Positions 1 through 6,579 of a DNA stretch of 9,131 nucleotides are shown here, one piece after another. Source of the DNA: Chthoniobacterales bacterium (lineage in GTDB: Bacteria > Verrucomicrobiota > Verrucomicrobiia > Chthoniobacterales > UBA10450); assembly GCA_013695905.1 (NCBI GenBank), contig JACCZQ010000287.1:1-9131 (forward strand), given 5' to 3'. The first letter of the stretch is position 1; every line of letters begins with the position of its first letter. A program made the translations under genes and the position numbers. A model generated the notes under the pieces. It searched no databases. It was not told where the DNA came from and saw only the letters and a list, made by a program, of their open reading frames with translations.

Positions 1-435
1 CAGCGCAGCGAACTGGGCATCGCGGAGCGCTGGTATCAGCACAGTGCGCTGGGTGATCTGCTCGGCGTGCCCTGGGAGAAGATCAATGATGACCGGCTTT
101 ATCGCGGTCTCGATGTGCTCGCGGCGCACAAGGAGGAACTCTGCGCGCATTTGATGGAGCGCTATCGCTCCTGGTTCGGCGTGGCCTTCGAGTTTTTGCT
201 TTACGATGTGACGAGCACTTTTTTCGAAGGCCAGGCCGCCGGCAACGAGAAGGCGGCGCGCGGTTACAGCCGCGATTCGCGTCCCGATTGCAAGCAGGTC
301 TGCCTCGGGCTGGTCTGCACGCCGGAGGGGTTGCCGCTGGCTTATGAGGTCTTTGCCGGCAATCGCGCCGATGTCACCACGGTGGAGGAGATCGTCAAAG
401 CGATGGAGGAAAAATATGGCCAGGCGCAGCGCACC

Positions 436-461
436 CATTCGGCTTCGCTCAGGGCAGGTTC
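436..461 (+). repeat. 26-bp insertion element, copy 1, in ACC^TGGG
   Basis: A 26-bp block lies between the transposase codon ACC (433-435) and TGGG (462-465). Its core is CTTCGCTCAGGGCAGG (443-458). It matches copy 2 at 24 of 26 bases (differences at 442 and 459). With shared flanks the identity covers 433-465 (31 of 33). Removing it restores the reading frame across the second catalytic Asp motif. The boundary is ambiguous by one base because C435 equals C461. An alternative reading is therefore a 25-bp unit plus a 1-bp target duplication. The peptides encoded by such sequence (LRSGQ, FDFAQG and, on the other strand, LSEVEW) are ones I recall as frequent oddities in predicted proteins from many environmental genomes. 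Confidence 0.85.
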
Positions 462-1059
462 TGGGTGCTGGACCGGGGGATGGTGAGCGAGGAAAACATC
501 GCGTTTTTGCGCGGGCGCGGCGCGCGCTATCTGGTCGGCACGCCCAAGCGGCAGCTGCGGCAGTTTGAGGCGGAGCTTTTGCAAAAAGAAGGCTGGCACG
601 AAGTGCAGCCCGGGCTGGAAGCCAGGCTCGTGCCGCATCCCGACGGGCGCGGTGAAGAGCAGTTCGTGCTCTGCCGCAGCAGCGCGCGGCGCGACAAGGA
701 AGCCGCCATGCTGGCGCGGCAAAGCGAGGCCTTGTGCGCGCAGCTCGGCGCAGTCGATGTTTGGCTGCAAGCTCATCCGCAAGCCGATCTGGAGCGGGTC
801 GGGCGGCGCATCGGGCGCTGGCAGGGGCGTTACCCCGCCGCCGCGCGTCTGATCGAAGCGGCCCTGCGCCACGACGCCCAAGGCCGTGCCTGCGGCCTCA
901 CCTTGAGCTGCCCGCTCGCGCCTGGGCCATGGGCCACGCACGCCCACGGGGCTTATCTTTTGCGCACCAACTGCCCCGAAGAGGACCCGGCCCAACTCTG
1001 GCGCTGGTACATCCAGCTCACGCAGGCCGAAGCCGCCTTCCGCACCGCCAAAAGCGACC

Positions 1060-1085
1060 CATTCGACTTCGCTCAGGGCAGGCTC
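1060..1085 (+). repeat. 26-bp insertion element, copy 2, in ACC^TGGG
   Basis: This second copy lies exactly 624 bp downstream of copy 1, in the same orientation, between ACC (1057-1059) and TGGG (1086-1089). It interrupts the transposase just after the catalytic Glu motif, between AKSD and LGLRP. The one-base boundary ambiguity is the same (C1059 equals C1085). CAGGG (1074-1078) and CTCTG (1083-1087) could form a weak five-pair stem with a CAGG loop. One pair is G-T, and the C/T difference from copy 1 keeps pairing as a wobble. Because 26 is not a multiple of 3, each copy shifts the frame, and the two together do not compensate. Confidence 0.85.
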
Positions 1086-1456
1086 TGGGGTTGCGCCCGA
1101 TTTATCATCAAAAAACCGCGCGCGTGGAAGCTCACATCCTGGTCTGCTTTTTGGCGCTGGCCTTGTGGCGCACCCTGGAGATGTGGATGCGCGGCAAAGG
1201 CCTGGGGAATTGCGCACGGCGGCTGGTGGAAGAACTCGCCACCATCAAAAGCATGGACGTGGTGCTCCCGGTGCGCCGCGGCGAGACCGTGGCGCAACTG
1301 CGTTTGCGCACCGTGAGCCGTCCCGAGCGCCGGGTGGCCGAACTGCTGACCCGCCTGGGCCTGGAGCTGCCCACGCGCAGCCGCATCATGGCTGACATCG
1401 CCGCCGCGCCGGAGGCAAATGTAGTGCAGAAAATCACCCCTTGAACGCACCCCGCT

Positions 1457-1501
1457 CCCAAGTAAAGCCCCTCTTAGCCGTGCAAAACTGCGGAACTTGG
1501 G
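1457..1501. repeat. Possible right-end region of the IS element (7-bp inverted repeat)
   Basis: CCCAAGT (1457-1463) and ACTTGGG (1495-1501) are inverted copies separated by 31 bases, in the 84-bp gap between the transposase stop and the end of the permease gene. The IS right end must lie somewhere in 1445-1528, and the sequence around 1480-1501 is the likeliest terminal stretch. The left end is outside the window, so a terminal inverted repeat or target duplication cannot be confirmed. Confidence 0.3.
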
Positions 1502-1528
1502 CTAGCACGCGCGCGGGGGCTCGCGTTC

Positions 1529-2386
1529 TCAGCTCGCGCGTCCCACGACCTTGCGCACGATTTGGTTCCGCACCCGCTCACCGAGAAAATCCAGCGCGGA
1601 AACCAGCAGGAACATGAACAGCAGCACGGTCGCAAACTTATCCCACTGATGGTACTCCTGGTAAGTGTGCAGCTGCAGCCCTACTCCTCCGGCGCCGACG
1701 ATCCCGACGATGGAGGCGGAACGGATGTTGTACTCCAGCATCCAGAGCGAGTAGCTCCAGACGAGCGGCTTGGCGTGCGGCCAGAGGCCGTATTGGAAGG
1801 CTTGGATGGTGCGCGCGCCAAGCGCTCGCAGCGCGCGGGCGACGTCGATATCCACCGACTCGAACGCGTCGCTGAAGAATTTCCCCAGATACCCGATGCT
1901 GTAGAACGTGAGCCCGATCACACCGGCCAGCGCGTTCGGGCCGACGATCGCCACCGCCAGCAACGCCCAGATGAGACTCGGCACGGTGCGGATGGCGTTC
2001 ATGAGCAGCCGCGCGAGGAACACCAGCCACCGCGGCGAGATCGTCTGCGCGCCCGCCATGGCCACCGGCACCGAGAGCAGGATCGCGAACGCCGTCGCCA
2101 TCACGGCGATCTGCACCGTCTCCCCGAGTCCGACGAGTGTCTGCCCGGCGACGGAGAAATCCGGCGGGAAAAACGCGCCGAAGAAGCGGCTCATGTTCCC
2201 GAGATAATCGAGATTCCGGCCCGAGCCGCGCAGGACGCCGGCGGAGCTCACCACCGCCACGATGAAGAGCAGCAGCGTGATGTTCAGCACGCCGAGCTGC
2301 TGGTGCCACTTCAGCTCGATCGGTGGGACTTCGATCCGGCCGCGGCTGGCCGGCGGCGGCGGCTCAATTGAGGGAGGAGGCTGCAT
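1529..2386 (-). CDS. phnE: Phosphonate/phosphite-type ABC transporter permease (PhnE-like)
   Basis: This is the inner-membrane channel subunit of an importer for phosphonates, phosphite or a related oxyanion. The 285-residue product has a Pro-rich N-terminal tail (about 1-27) and a first hydrophobic helix at about 32-50. Further membrane segments lie at about 92-112, 119-150, 153-168 and 252-268. The cytoplasmic EAA-type coupling loop falls around residues 180-206 (core RALRALGARTIQAFQYGLWP), where the ATPase docks. The following SASIVGIVGAGGVG stretch is typical of PhnE permeases. The ATG at 2386 overlaps the end of the ATPase gene by 23 bp and has a modest GGAG just upstream, indicating translational coupling. 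The gene is the last of the phnD-C-E unit and stops 84 bp from the dead transposase. Whether the true ligand is phosphonate, phosphite or phosphate cannot be told from the permease. Confidence 0.9.
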   Translation of the reverse strand: MQPPPSIEPPPPASRGRIEVPPIELKWHQQLGVLNITLLLFIVAVVSSAGVLRGSGRNLDYLGNMSRFFGAFFPPDFSVAGQTLVGLGETVQIAVMATAFAILLSVPVAMAGAQTISPRWLVFLARLLMNAIRTVPSLIWALLAVAIVGPNALAGVIGLTFYSIGYLGKFFSDAFESVDIDVARALRALGARTIQAFQYGLWPHAKPLVWSYSLWMLEYNIRSASIVGIVGAGGVGLQLHTYQEYHQWDKFATVLLFMFLLVSALDFLGERVRNQIVRKVVGRAS

Positions 2387-3134
2387 GAATCTCCCGGATG
2401 CGCCACTTCTCCGGGTTCATGGGATCGAGGCTGAGCGCGTAATCGGCAAACCGCTCGAGCAGCGCCGGATCGTGCAGAACGCAGAACACGGTGCGTTTTT
2501 TCTGGTGCGCCTCCTGCCGGAGAATACCAAGGACGCGGCCGCAGAGATAGGCGTCCAGATTCGAGACCGGCTCATCGGCGAGGAGCAGCTCCGGCTCCTG
2601 GAAGAGAGCGCGCGCGATCGCCGCCCGCTGCTGTTCACCACCGGAAATCTCAGCGGCGCGTTTGTGCAGGTACGGGCCAAGTCCGAGATCCGTGAGCAGG
2701 TAAGCGGCATCTTCCTTATCGCGGCGCGGGAAATGGAACAGCGTCTTCCACCAGGGATAACGCCCGAGCCGCCCGCAGAGCACGTTCTTCAAGACGCTGC
2801 TGTTCTCCGCCAGCAGGAGGTTTTGGAAAATAATGCCAACGCGCTTCTGGTAATCGCCGGCCTGGTGCAGGCAGCCGGCGTTGCAGGAGAAGGTTAGCTC
2901 GCCTTCGGTTGGATTCGTGAGGCCGGCGAGGCAGTTCAGCAGGCTCGATTTGCCGACACCGGAGGGACCCACCACCGCGATGACGCTGCCGCGCGGCACC
3001 TCCCAGTTGAGGTTGCGGAAGAGCCAGCGGTCGTTTCGCTTCAGGCCGAGGCCTTTGATCGACAGATGCGGCGGCGGCGACGCGGTGGCGCCGTTGGTAC
3101 CGCGAGCTGCAGCTGCTGGATCAGTTGGGTGCAT
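2364..3134 (-). CDS. phnC: Phosphonate/phosphite-type ABC transporter ATP-binding protein (PhnC-like)
   Basis: This is the cytoplasmic ATPase that powers the importer. Counted from the ATG at 3134 (256 residues), Walker A GPSGVGKS is at 56-63, the Q-loop Gln (IIFQN) at about 104, the signature ISGGEQQR at 153-160, Walker B LLLADEP at 173-179 and the switch His (VLHD) at about 221. All catalytic residues are present; the signature starts with Ile instead of the usual Leu. The NVLCGRLGRYPWWKTL stretch is characteristic of PhnC-type ATPases. An in-frame GTG at 3158 would add eight residues and overlap the binding-protein gene by 38 bp. I prefer the ATG, which gives a 14-bp overlap, although neither start has a clear Shine-Dalgarno sequence. 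The product is predicted to pair with the overlapping downstream permease. Confidence 0.9.
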   Translation of the reverse strand: MHPTDPAAAARGTNGATASPPPHLSIKGLGLKRNDRWLFRNLNWEVPRGSVIAVVGPSGVGKSSLLNCLAGLTNPTEGELTFSCNAGCLHQAGDYQKRVGIIFQNLLLAENSSVLKNVLCGRLGRYPWWKTLFHFPRRDKEDAAYLLTDLGLGPYLHKRAAEISGGEQQRAAIARALFQEPELLLADEPVSNLDAYLCGRVLGILRQEAHQKKRTVFCVLHDPALLERFADYALSLDPMNPEKWRIREIHAASSLN

Positions 3135-4011
3135 TACCGAGGAATTCGAGAGCGTCACGAATAGCGCCGAGATGCGCCTCCGCGTCCACCTCGATCAGCT
3201 TGGAGGTGAATAGCTTGTCCCGCAATTCCGCGTTGGCCGGTTCGTTAAAGGCAAGCAGCGCCGCCTTCAGTGCTGCCCGATCGGCTTCTGAGATGCTCGA
3301 CCGGATGGCGATGACGTGTGTCGGCACCGGGCCTTGTTCGGCGATCTTCTTGAGCCGGTCGCGCTGCTCGACGGTGAGATGTTTGTCCTTATCGAGGACG
3401 TAGTAGCTGACCGCCGCCGCCTCGGCCTGGCCGTTCAGCACCCGCTCGACGGCGGAGACGTAGCCGGTGCCGTAGAACACGTTCCCAGCGCCGAAGAATG
3501 CTTCCGCGTTTGGTTTGTCGAGGAGGCCTTTCTGCTTCAGGTCGAACATCGGGATGACGTAGCCGCTGGTGCTGGTTTTGCTGGCAAAGGCGATCGGCTT
3601 TCCTTTCAGCTCCTCGACGCTGGCGTAGGGCTTCTCTTTCAGGGCGAGCCAATAGCTGGGGTAGTAGTTTTTCCCCTCGATTTCGCCGGCGAGCAGGATG
3701 CCCCCAACGTTCCGCTTCTGCGCCGCAACCATGTCGGTGGCGCTGAGGTATCCCAGATCCACGGTGCCATTGGCGAACCCTTCGATGATGACGGAGGAGG
3801 AGAGGGGAACGATTACGTCCACCGGTTTACCGAGTTTTTGGCTTAGAAACGCGGAGAGTGTTTTCCGCTCCTGCATCATCTGCTCGGGGTCTTTGTCGGG
3901 CTTTAGCGCGATGACGAGTTTCTTCAGCGAGAGCTCGGCGGCAGGGGCGGCCGGGGTGGTGAAGCAGAACAGCACCGCGAGGGTGACGAGCAGAAACGAG
4001 CGGGAATTCAT
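3121..4011 (-). CDS. phnD: Periplasmic phosphate/phosphite/phosphonate-binding protein (PhnD-like)
   Basis: This is the substrate-capturing subunit of the transporter and the first gene of the - strand unit. The 296-residue product begins with a Sec signal (MNSRSFLLVTLAVLFCF, cleavage probably after the Ala-rich stretch near residue 25; no lipobox Cys is placed convincingly). The mature protein starts with a beta strand (LVIALKPDKDPEQ), followed by SSSVIIEGFANGTVDLGYLS (71-90) and the TSTSGYVIP loop (146-154). The latter is the Ser/Thr-rich oxyanion-binding turn of the PhnD/PtxB family. A YYVLDKD segment in the second lobe also fits the fold. Length agrees with the family. The ATG at 4011 has no good Shine-Dalgarno sequence. 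Ligand specificity is unresolved: no C-P lyase, phosphonatase or phosphite dehydrogenase gene is visible. Confidence 0.88.
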   Translation of the reverse strand: MNSRSFLLVTLAVLFCFTTPAAPAAELSLKKLVIALKPDKDPEQMMQERKTLSAFLSQKLGKPVDVIVPLSSSVIIEGFANGTVDLGYLSATDMVAAQKRNVGGILLAGEIEGKNYYPSYWLALKEKPYASVEELKGKPIAFASKTSTSGYVIPMFDLKQKGLLDKPNAEAFFGAGNVFYGTGYVSAVERVLNGQAEAAAVSYYVLDKDKHLTVEQRDRLKKIAEQGPVPTHVIAIRSSISEADRAALKAALLAFNEPANAELRDKLFTSKLIEVDAEAHLGAIRDALEFLGNAPN

Positions 4012-4027
4012 AGGTTTTGTCGGCTGC

Positions 4028-4033
4028 AGTATA
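4028..4033 (-). promoter_or_regulatory. Candidate -10 box for the phnD-C-E unit
   Basis: On the - strand the hexamer TATACT lies 16 bp before the phnD ATG, which would give a very short leader of about 10 nt. No convincing TTGACA-like -35 appears 16-18 bp further upstream, and no Pho box was recognised. This is a suggestion only. Confidence 0.25.
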
Positions 4034-4138
4034 GCTGAGCAATGCCGGGCGCGCTGGCGATGGGTTGCGTTTCTTTAGCGCTGCTTTGCGGAAGTTTGCG
4101 CGGCTCCACGGTTCACAATTCACCAGCAGGAGCGTTCC

Positions 4139-4167
4139 TTGTGATTTGGGGCTCCGCAGGATACATT
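4139..4167 (+). promoter_or_regulatory. Candidate promoter for the gsp operon
   Basis: TTGTGA (4139-4144), a 17-bp spacer and TACATT (4162-4167) match the sigma-70 consensus at four of six bases in each hexamer. The expected start, about 7 bp after the -10, falls on or next to the gspH ATG at 4174, which would make the transcript leaderless. There is no Shine-Dalgarno sequence at normal distance before that ATG, which is consistent. The whole divergent gap 4012-4173 holds nothing else I recognise. Confidence 0.3.
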
Positions 4168-4173
4168 CGCCCG

Positions 4174-4647
4174 ATGCGGCGGAACCGGGACGCGTTCACC
4201 ATGATCGAGATCGTAATCGCGGTCTTTATCCTGATGATTTTGCTGATGATCGGCGTACCCAGCATGTCGGGCGTGATGGCGGATCGCCGGCTGCGTCGTT
4301 CGTTTGATGATCTGAACAAGCTGGTCCGGACCGCGCAGGAATTAGCAGTCGCGGAGCGCCGGCCTTACCTGATCGTCTGGGGAAAGGAGCAACTGGTGCT
4401 GCGACCGGAATTTTTAAACGCCGATGAGGAAGAGGCTCCTACTGCGACGCTGGTGCTCCAGCGCGGGGACGCGTTGCAGCTGGATCTGCCGGCGGCGCTC
4501 GGGGAGGTGGGGCCGGCATGGACGTTCTGGCCGTCGGGAACTTGTGAACCGGCGGTGATCCGGTTCAAGGGCGAGGACGGGAGCTGGACGGCCAGCTATC
4601 CGACGTTATCGGCGCGGGGAGAGCTGACCCATTATGCAGCGCGTTAA
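4174..4647 (+). CDS. gspH: Type II secretion minor pseudopilin GspH
   Basis: GspH is a tip subunit of the short pseudopilus that pushes folded exoproteins through the outer-membrane secretin. The 157-residue product has a short leader MRRNRDA and a prepilin cleavage site before F8. Glu at mature position 5 (FTMIE) is followed by a hydrophobic helix to about residue 28. The C-terminal WTFWPSGTCEP (116-126) and the ARGEL end fit GspH/FimT domains. The residue before cleavage is Ala, not the usual Gly. The ATG at 4174 is chosen because it gives a normal short leader; an in-frame start at 4042 would add 44 residues unlike any prepilin leader. It is the first gene of the + strand operon and overlaps gspI by 14 bp. 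GspH is favoured over the major pseudopilin GspG by the C-terminal domain and gene order. Confidence 0.85.
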   Translation: MRRNRDAFTMIEIVIAVFILMILLMIGVPSMSGVMADRRLRRSFDDLNKLVRTAQELAVAERRPYLIVWGKEQLVLRPEFLNADEEEAPTATLVLQRGDALQLDLPAALGEVGPAWTFWPSGTCEPAVIRFKGEDGSWTASYPTLSARGELTHYAAR

Positions 4648-5035
4648 GAACTACGGGAGAGGTTTCGCGCTCTACGAGGTGCTGCTCGGCGTCACGATTT
4701 TCGTGATCGGGGTCCTGGCGCTTGGTCGCGCGGTCGGCAACGTGATGAACGCGAGTGCGCTGAGCGCGCAGGAGGATCGGGTGCGGTTGATTCTCTCGAA
4801 CCGGATGGCGGAAATCCAGGCGACGCCGGGAATGCCGGATGCGACCGATGAGATGGAGGTGCCGACGAACTACGGGCCGGTGAAGCTGGTGCAACGCAGC
4901 GCGCCGGCGGGATTAAAGACGGAGAAGGATCTGGAGGTCTCCGGGATCAGCCTTGTCACGCTGACGGCGGCCTGGTCGCGCGGCGGTGTGACGCAGTCGC
5001 GAACGCTGGAGTTTTATGTCTATCGCGCTGGTTAA
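4634..5035 (+). CDS. gspI: Type II secretion minor pseudopilin GspI
   Basis: GspI is a minor pseudopilin that in known systems forms the pseudopilus tip complex with GspJ and GspK. The 133-residue product has the leader MQRVKNYGRG, cleavage between G10 and F11, and Glu at mature position 5 (FALYE). A hydrophobic helix runs to about residue 30. The helix continues into ILSNRMAEIQ (about 58-67), the N-x-(L/M)-A-E signature seen in GspI. The C-terminal part is a small beta domain ending TLEFYVYRAG. The start overlaps gspH by 14 bp and the end overlaps gspJ by 20 bp, so translation is probably coupled. Length is normal for the family. Confidence 0.85.
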   Translation: MQRVKNYGRGFALYEVLLGVTIFVIGVLALGRAVGNVMNASALSAQEDRVRLILSNRMAEIQATPGMPDATDEMEVPTNYGPVKLVQRSAPAGLKTEKDLEVSGISLVTLTAAWSRGGVTQSRTLEFYVYRAG

Positions 5036-5651
5036 CCGTCGCCGCCGCGAAGCGCGGGTCGCGTTTACGCTGCTGGAGATCATGCTGGCGGTGATGATCC
5101 TCGCGATGATGTCGCTGGCGATCTACCGGTTTGTGCAGACCAATCTCATCGCGTTGCGGGTTTCTTCGGAGATTTCGGCGACGGACACGCTCTACGCGGG
5201 ATTTGTGGCGATGCTGACGGGGGAATGGACGGGGCTGTCCGGCGGACGCGGGGCGCTGCTGGGAGGGCCGGTGCGGCTAAATGATCGCTCGCGGGATGAT
5301 ATCACGTGGCTGGCGAGCGCGGGTCCGGGTTTAGCGACTCGCTATGCGGCGGGCGAGTACCAGGTGACGCTGCGGCTGCGGCCGGAGCCGGGGAGCGACC
5401 GGTTGGAGATCGGGTTGCTGCGGCGGCCGGCGATCGATGCGGTGAATGCGGCGGCGCAGGAGAGCTGGGTGACGTTGTTGCCCGATGTGCAGTCGCTGGA
5501 GATACGCTATTTCGATCCGCGGCTGAATACCTGGGTGGAGAAATGGACGGATACGATCATGCTGCCGCGCCTGGTGAAGGTGACGGTGGGGCGCACGAAT
5601 GAGGTGGTGCCGTGGGAGGCGGTGATCGCGCTGGCGCGGACGCCGCTCTAG
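5016..5651 (+). CDS. gspJ: Type II secretion minor pseudopilin GspJ
   Basis: GspJ is a minor pseudopilin of the tip complex. The 211-residue product has a 16-residue basic leader ending RVA, cleavage before F17, and Glu at mature position 5 (FTLLE). The hydrophobic helix runs to about residue 36. The C-terminal beta domain contains LLPDVQSLEIRYFDP and later LPRLVKVTVG, both typical of GspJ. As in GspH, the residue before cleavage is Ala. The ATG at 5016 overlaps gspI by 20 bp, and the stop TAG directly abuts the gspK ATG. The gene carries an uninterrupted ACCTGGG (5529-5535), the same word that is split by the 26-bp element in the transposase. Confidence 0.85.
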   Translation: MSIALVNRRRREARVAFTLLEIMLAVMILAMMSLAIYRFVQTNLIALRVSSEISATDTLYAGFVAMLTGEWTGLSGGRGALLGGPVRLNDRSRDDITWLASAGPGLATRYAAGEYQVTLRLRPEPGSDRLEIGLLRRPAIDAVNAAAQESWVTLLPDVQSLEIRYFDPRLNTWVEKWTDTIMLPRLVKVTVGRTNEVVPWEAVIALARTPL

Positions 5652-6557
5652 ATGAAACGACGCGGCGGAAACGGTGAGGCGGGGGCGGCGTTGATGCTGG
5701 CGCTGTGGGCTCTTTTTGTGCTGAGCGCAATGGTGGTGGCGTGGGCGCTGGATGTGGATGCGCGGCTGACGCTGAGCGGGCAGAGCAGCCGGGTGACGGA
5801 GGCGTCGGCGATGGCGTCCTCGGGTGCGGAGATCGCGCTGCACCCGGCGGTGGAGCCGGGTTCGCCACTGCTCCGCGGGCAGATGGGACGGCAGAGCTAC
5901 GAGGCGAAGATCACGGGCGAGGGTGGACGGTTGAACCTGAACTGGGTGGTGGCGGGTGAGAACCCGCAGCGGATCGAGCTGCTCCGGAAATTTCTCGAGG
6001 TGAAGGGGGTGGAGCTGAACGAGCGGGATCGGATGATCGATACGCTGCTGGATTGGGTGGACCCGGATAATCTGGTGCGTCTGCAGGGCGCGGAGGCGGA
6101 TGGCGAATACCAGCCGGCGAATGCGATGCTGACGCGGATCACGGATGTGAAGCGGATCCGCGGCTGGGAGGAATTTGTGGCGCGGCCAAACTGGGACGCC
6201 GAGCTGACGCTGAACAGCACCGGGCCGGTGGATTTGGCGTGGGCGTCGCGCGATTTGCTGCTGTCGTTGCCGGGGATGTCGGAGATGGAGGTGGAGCAGT
6301 TCATCGCCTTTCGCGCCGGTCCGGATGGGGTGGACGGGACGGAGGACGATCCGCAATTCAAGACGTTGGACGAGGTTCGTGTTGCGCTGGGGTTTTCGCC
6401 GGACCAGTTTAAGCAACTCGTTGCGCTGGTAGGCTTCAAGGACCAGGCAATGCGCGTGGAGAGCGTCGGAAGATCCGGCGAGGTCACACGCGTGGTGCAA
6501 ATGGTCATCCGAAAATCTGGTCCCGTGCCGCAACTGATCACCTGGAAGGAGCTTTGA
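5652..6557 (+). CDS. gspK: Type II secretion atypical pseudopilin GspK
   Basis: GspK is the large minor pseudopilin that caps the tip complex. The 301-residue product has leader MKRRGGNGEAG, a likely cleavage between G11 and A12, and a hydrophobic segment AALMLALWALFVLSAMVVAW. Mature position 5 is Leu instead of Glu, as is usual for GspK, which occupies the tip and does not need Glu5 for stacking below another subunit. DTLLDWVDPDN (130-140) followed by GAEADGEY is the GspK alpha-domain signature. LLSLPGMSEMEVEQFIAFR (about 203-221) reads as a helix-hairpin-helix-like region. The start directly follows the gspJ stop with no gap. Its last codons contain AAGGAG, which may serve as the ribosome-binding site for gspL. 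Confidence 0.88.
   Translation: MKRRGGNGEAGAALMLALWALFVLSAMVVAWALDVDARLTLSGQSSRVTEASAMASSGAEIALHPAVEPGSPLLRGQMGRQSYEAKITGEGGRLNLNWVVAGENPQRIELLRKFLEVKGVELNERDRMIDTLLDWVDPDNLVRLQGAEADGEYQPANAMLTRITDVKRIRGWEEFVARPNWDAELTLNSTGPVDLAWASRDLLLSLPGMSEMEVEQFIAFRAGPDGVDGTEDDPQFKTLDEVRVALGFSPDQFKQLVALVGFKDQAMRVESVGRSGEVTRVVQMVIRKSGPVPQLITWKEL
6546..6551 (+). promoter_or_regulatory. Shine-Dalgarno AAGGAG that bears on the gspL start
   Basis: AAGGAG lies within the last codons of gspK. Seven bases after it comes ATC (6559-6561), in frame with gspL. The first canonical in-frame start, GTG at 6580, is 28 bases away, which is too far for direct pairing. This is the clearest Shine-Dalgarno sequence at any junction of the operon. 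Confidence 0.4.
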
Positions 6558-6579
6558 TATCGACACCGCAGCGTCACGG

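Larger units (their letters stand above)
1..1444 (+). pseudogene. IS1634/IS4-type DDE transposase, 5'-cut by window edge and broken by two frameshifts
   Basis: This was a cut-and-paste transposase of the IS4 superfamily, IS1634-like by overall appearance. The first base of the window is already inside the gene. Frame 1 covers bases 1-435, frame 3 covers about 462-1058 and frame 2 covers 1086-1444 (stop TGA). Motifs remain in order: the first catalytic Asp in LLYDVTSTFFEG (frame 1), the second in WVLDRGMVSEEN (frame 3), and the Glu-Arg-Lys motif in AEAAFRTAKSD (frame 3), followed by LGLRPIYHQ and an alpha-helical HILVCFLALALW segment (frame 2). Each frame change coincides with a 26-bp insertion (436-461, 1060-1085). 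Deleting both rejoins ...AQRT-WVLDRG... and ...AKSD-LGLRP... without any other defect, so about 463 codons would be open. The family normally has roughly 550 residues, so perhaps 80-100 are missing to the left. No active full-length product is expected from standard decoding. Family assignment is from memory of conserved motifs. Confidence 0.9.

Noticed and set aside
342..1217. Open frame on the - strand through the transposase (291 codons)
   Set aside because: It is antisense to a transposase with recognisable DDE motifs. Its only notable residues (PALSEVEW and PALSEAEW) are translations of the two 26-bp inserts.
1507..1541. Terminator hairpin (ACGCGCG with CGCGCGT) at the end of the permease gene
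   Set aside because: The loop is 21 bases, the arms are simple CG alternation, it overlaps the stop codon, and no T-run follows on the - strand.
1562..2371. Open frame on the + strand (269 codons) opposite phnE
   Set aside because: It has charged low-complexity sequence with no domain, while the - strand encodes a clear membrane permease.
3135..3158. Upstream GTG start for the PhnC-like ATPase
   Set aside because: It would add eight residues without family support and lengthen the overlap with phnD to 38 bp. The ATG at 3134 is more plausible, though not proven.
4042..4173. In-frame N-terminal extension of GspH
   Set aside because: It would put 44 residues before the prepilin leader, whereas the ATG at 4174 gives a normal seven-residue leader.
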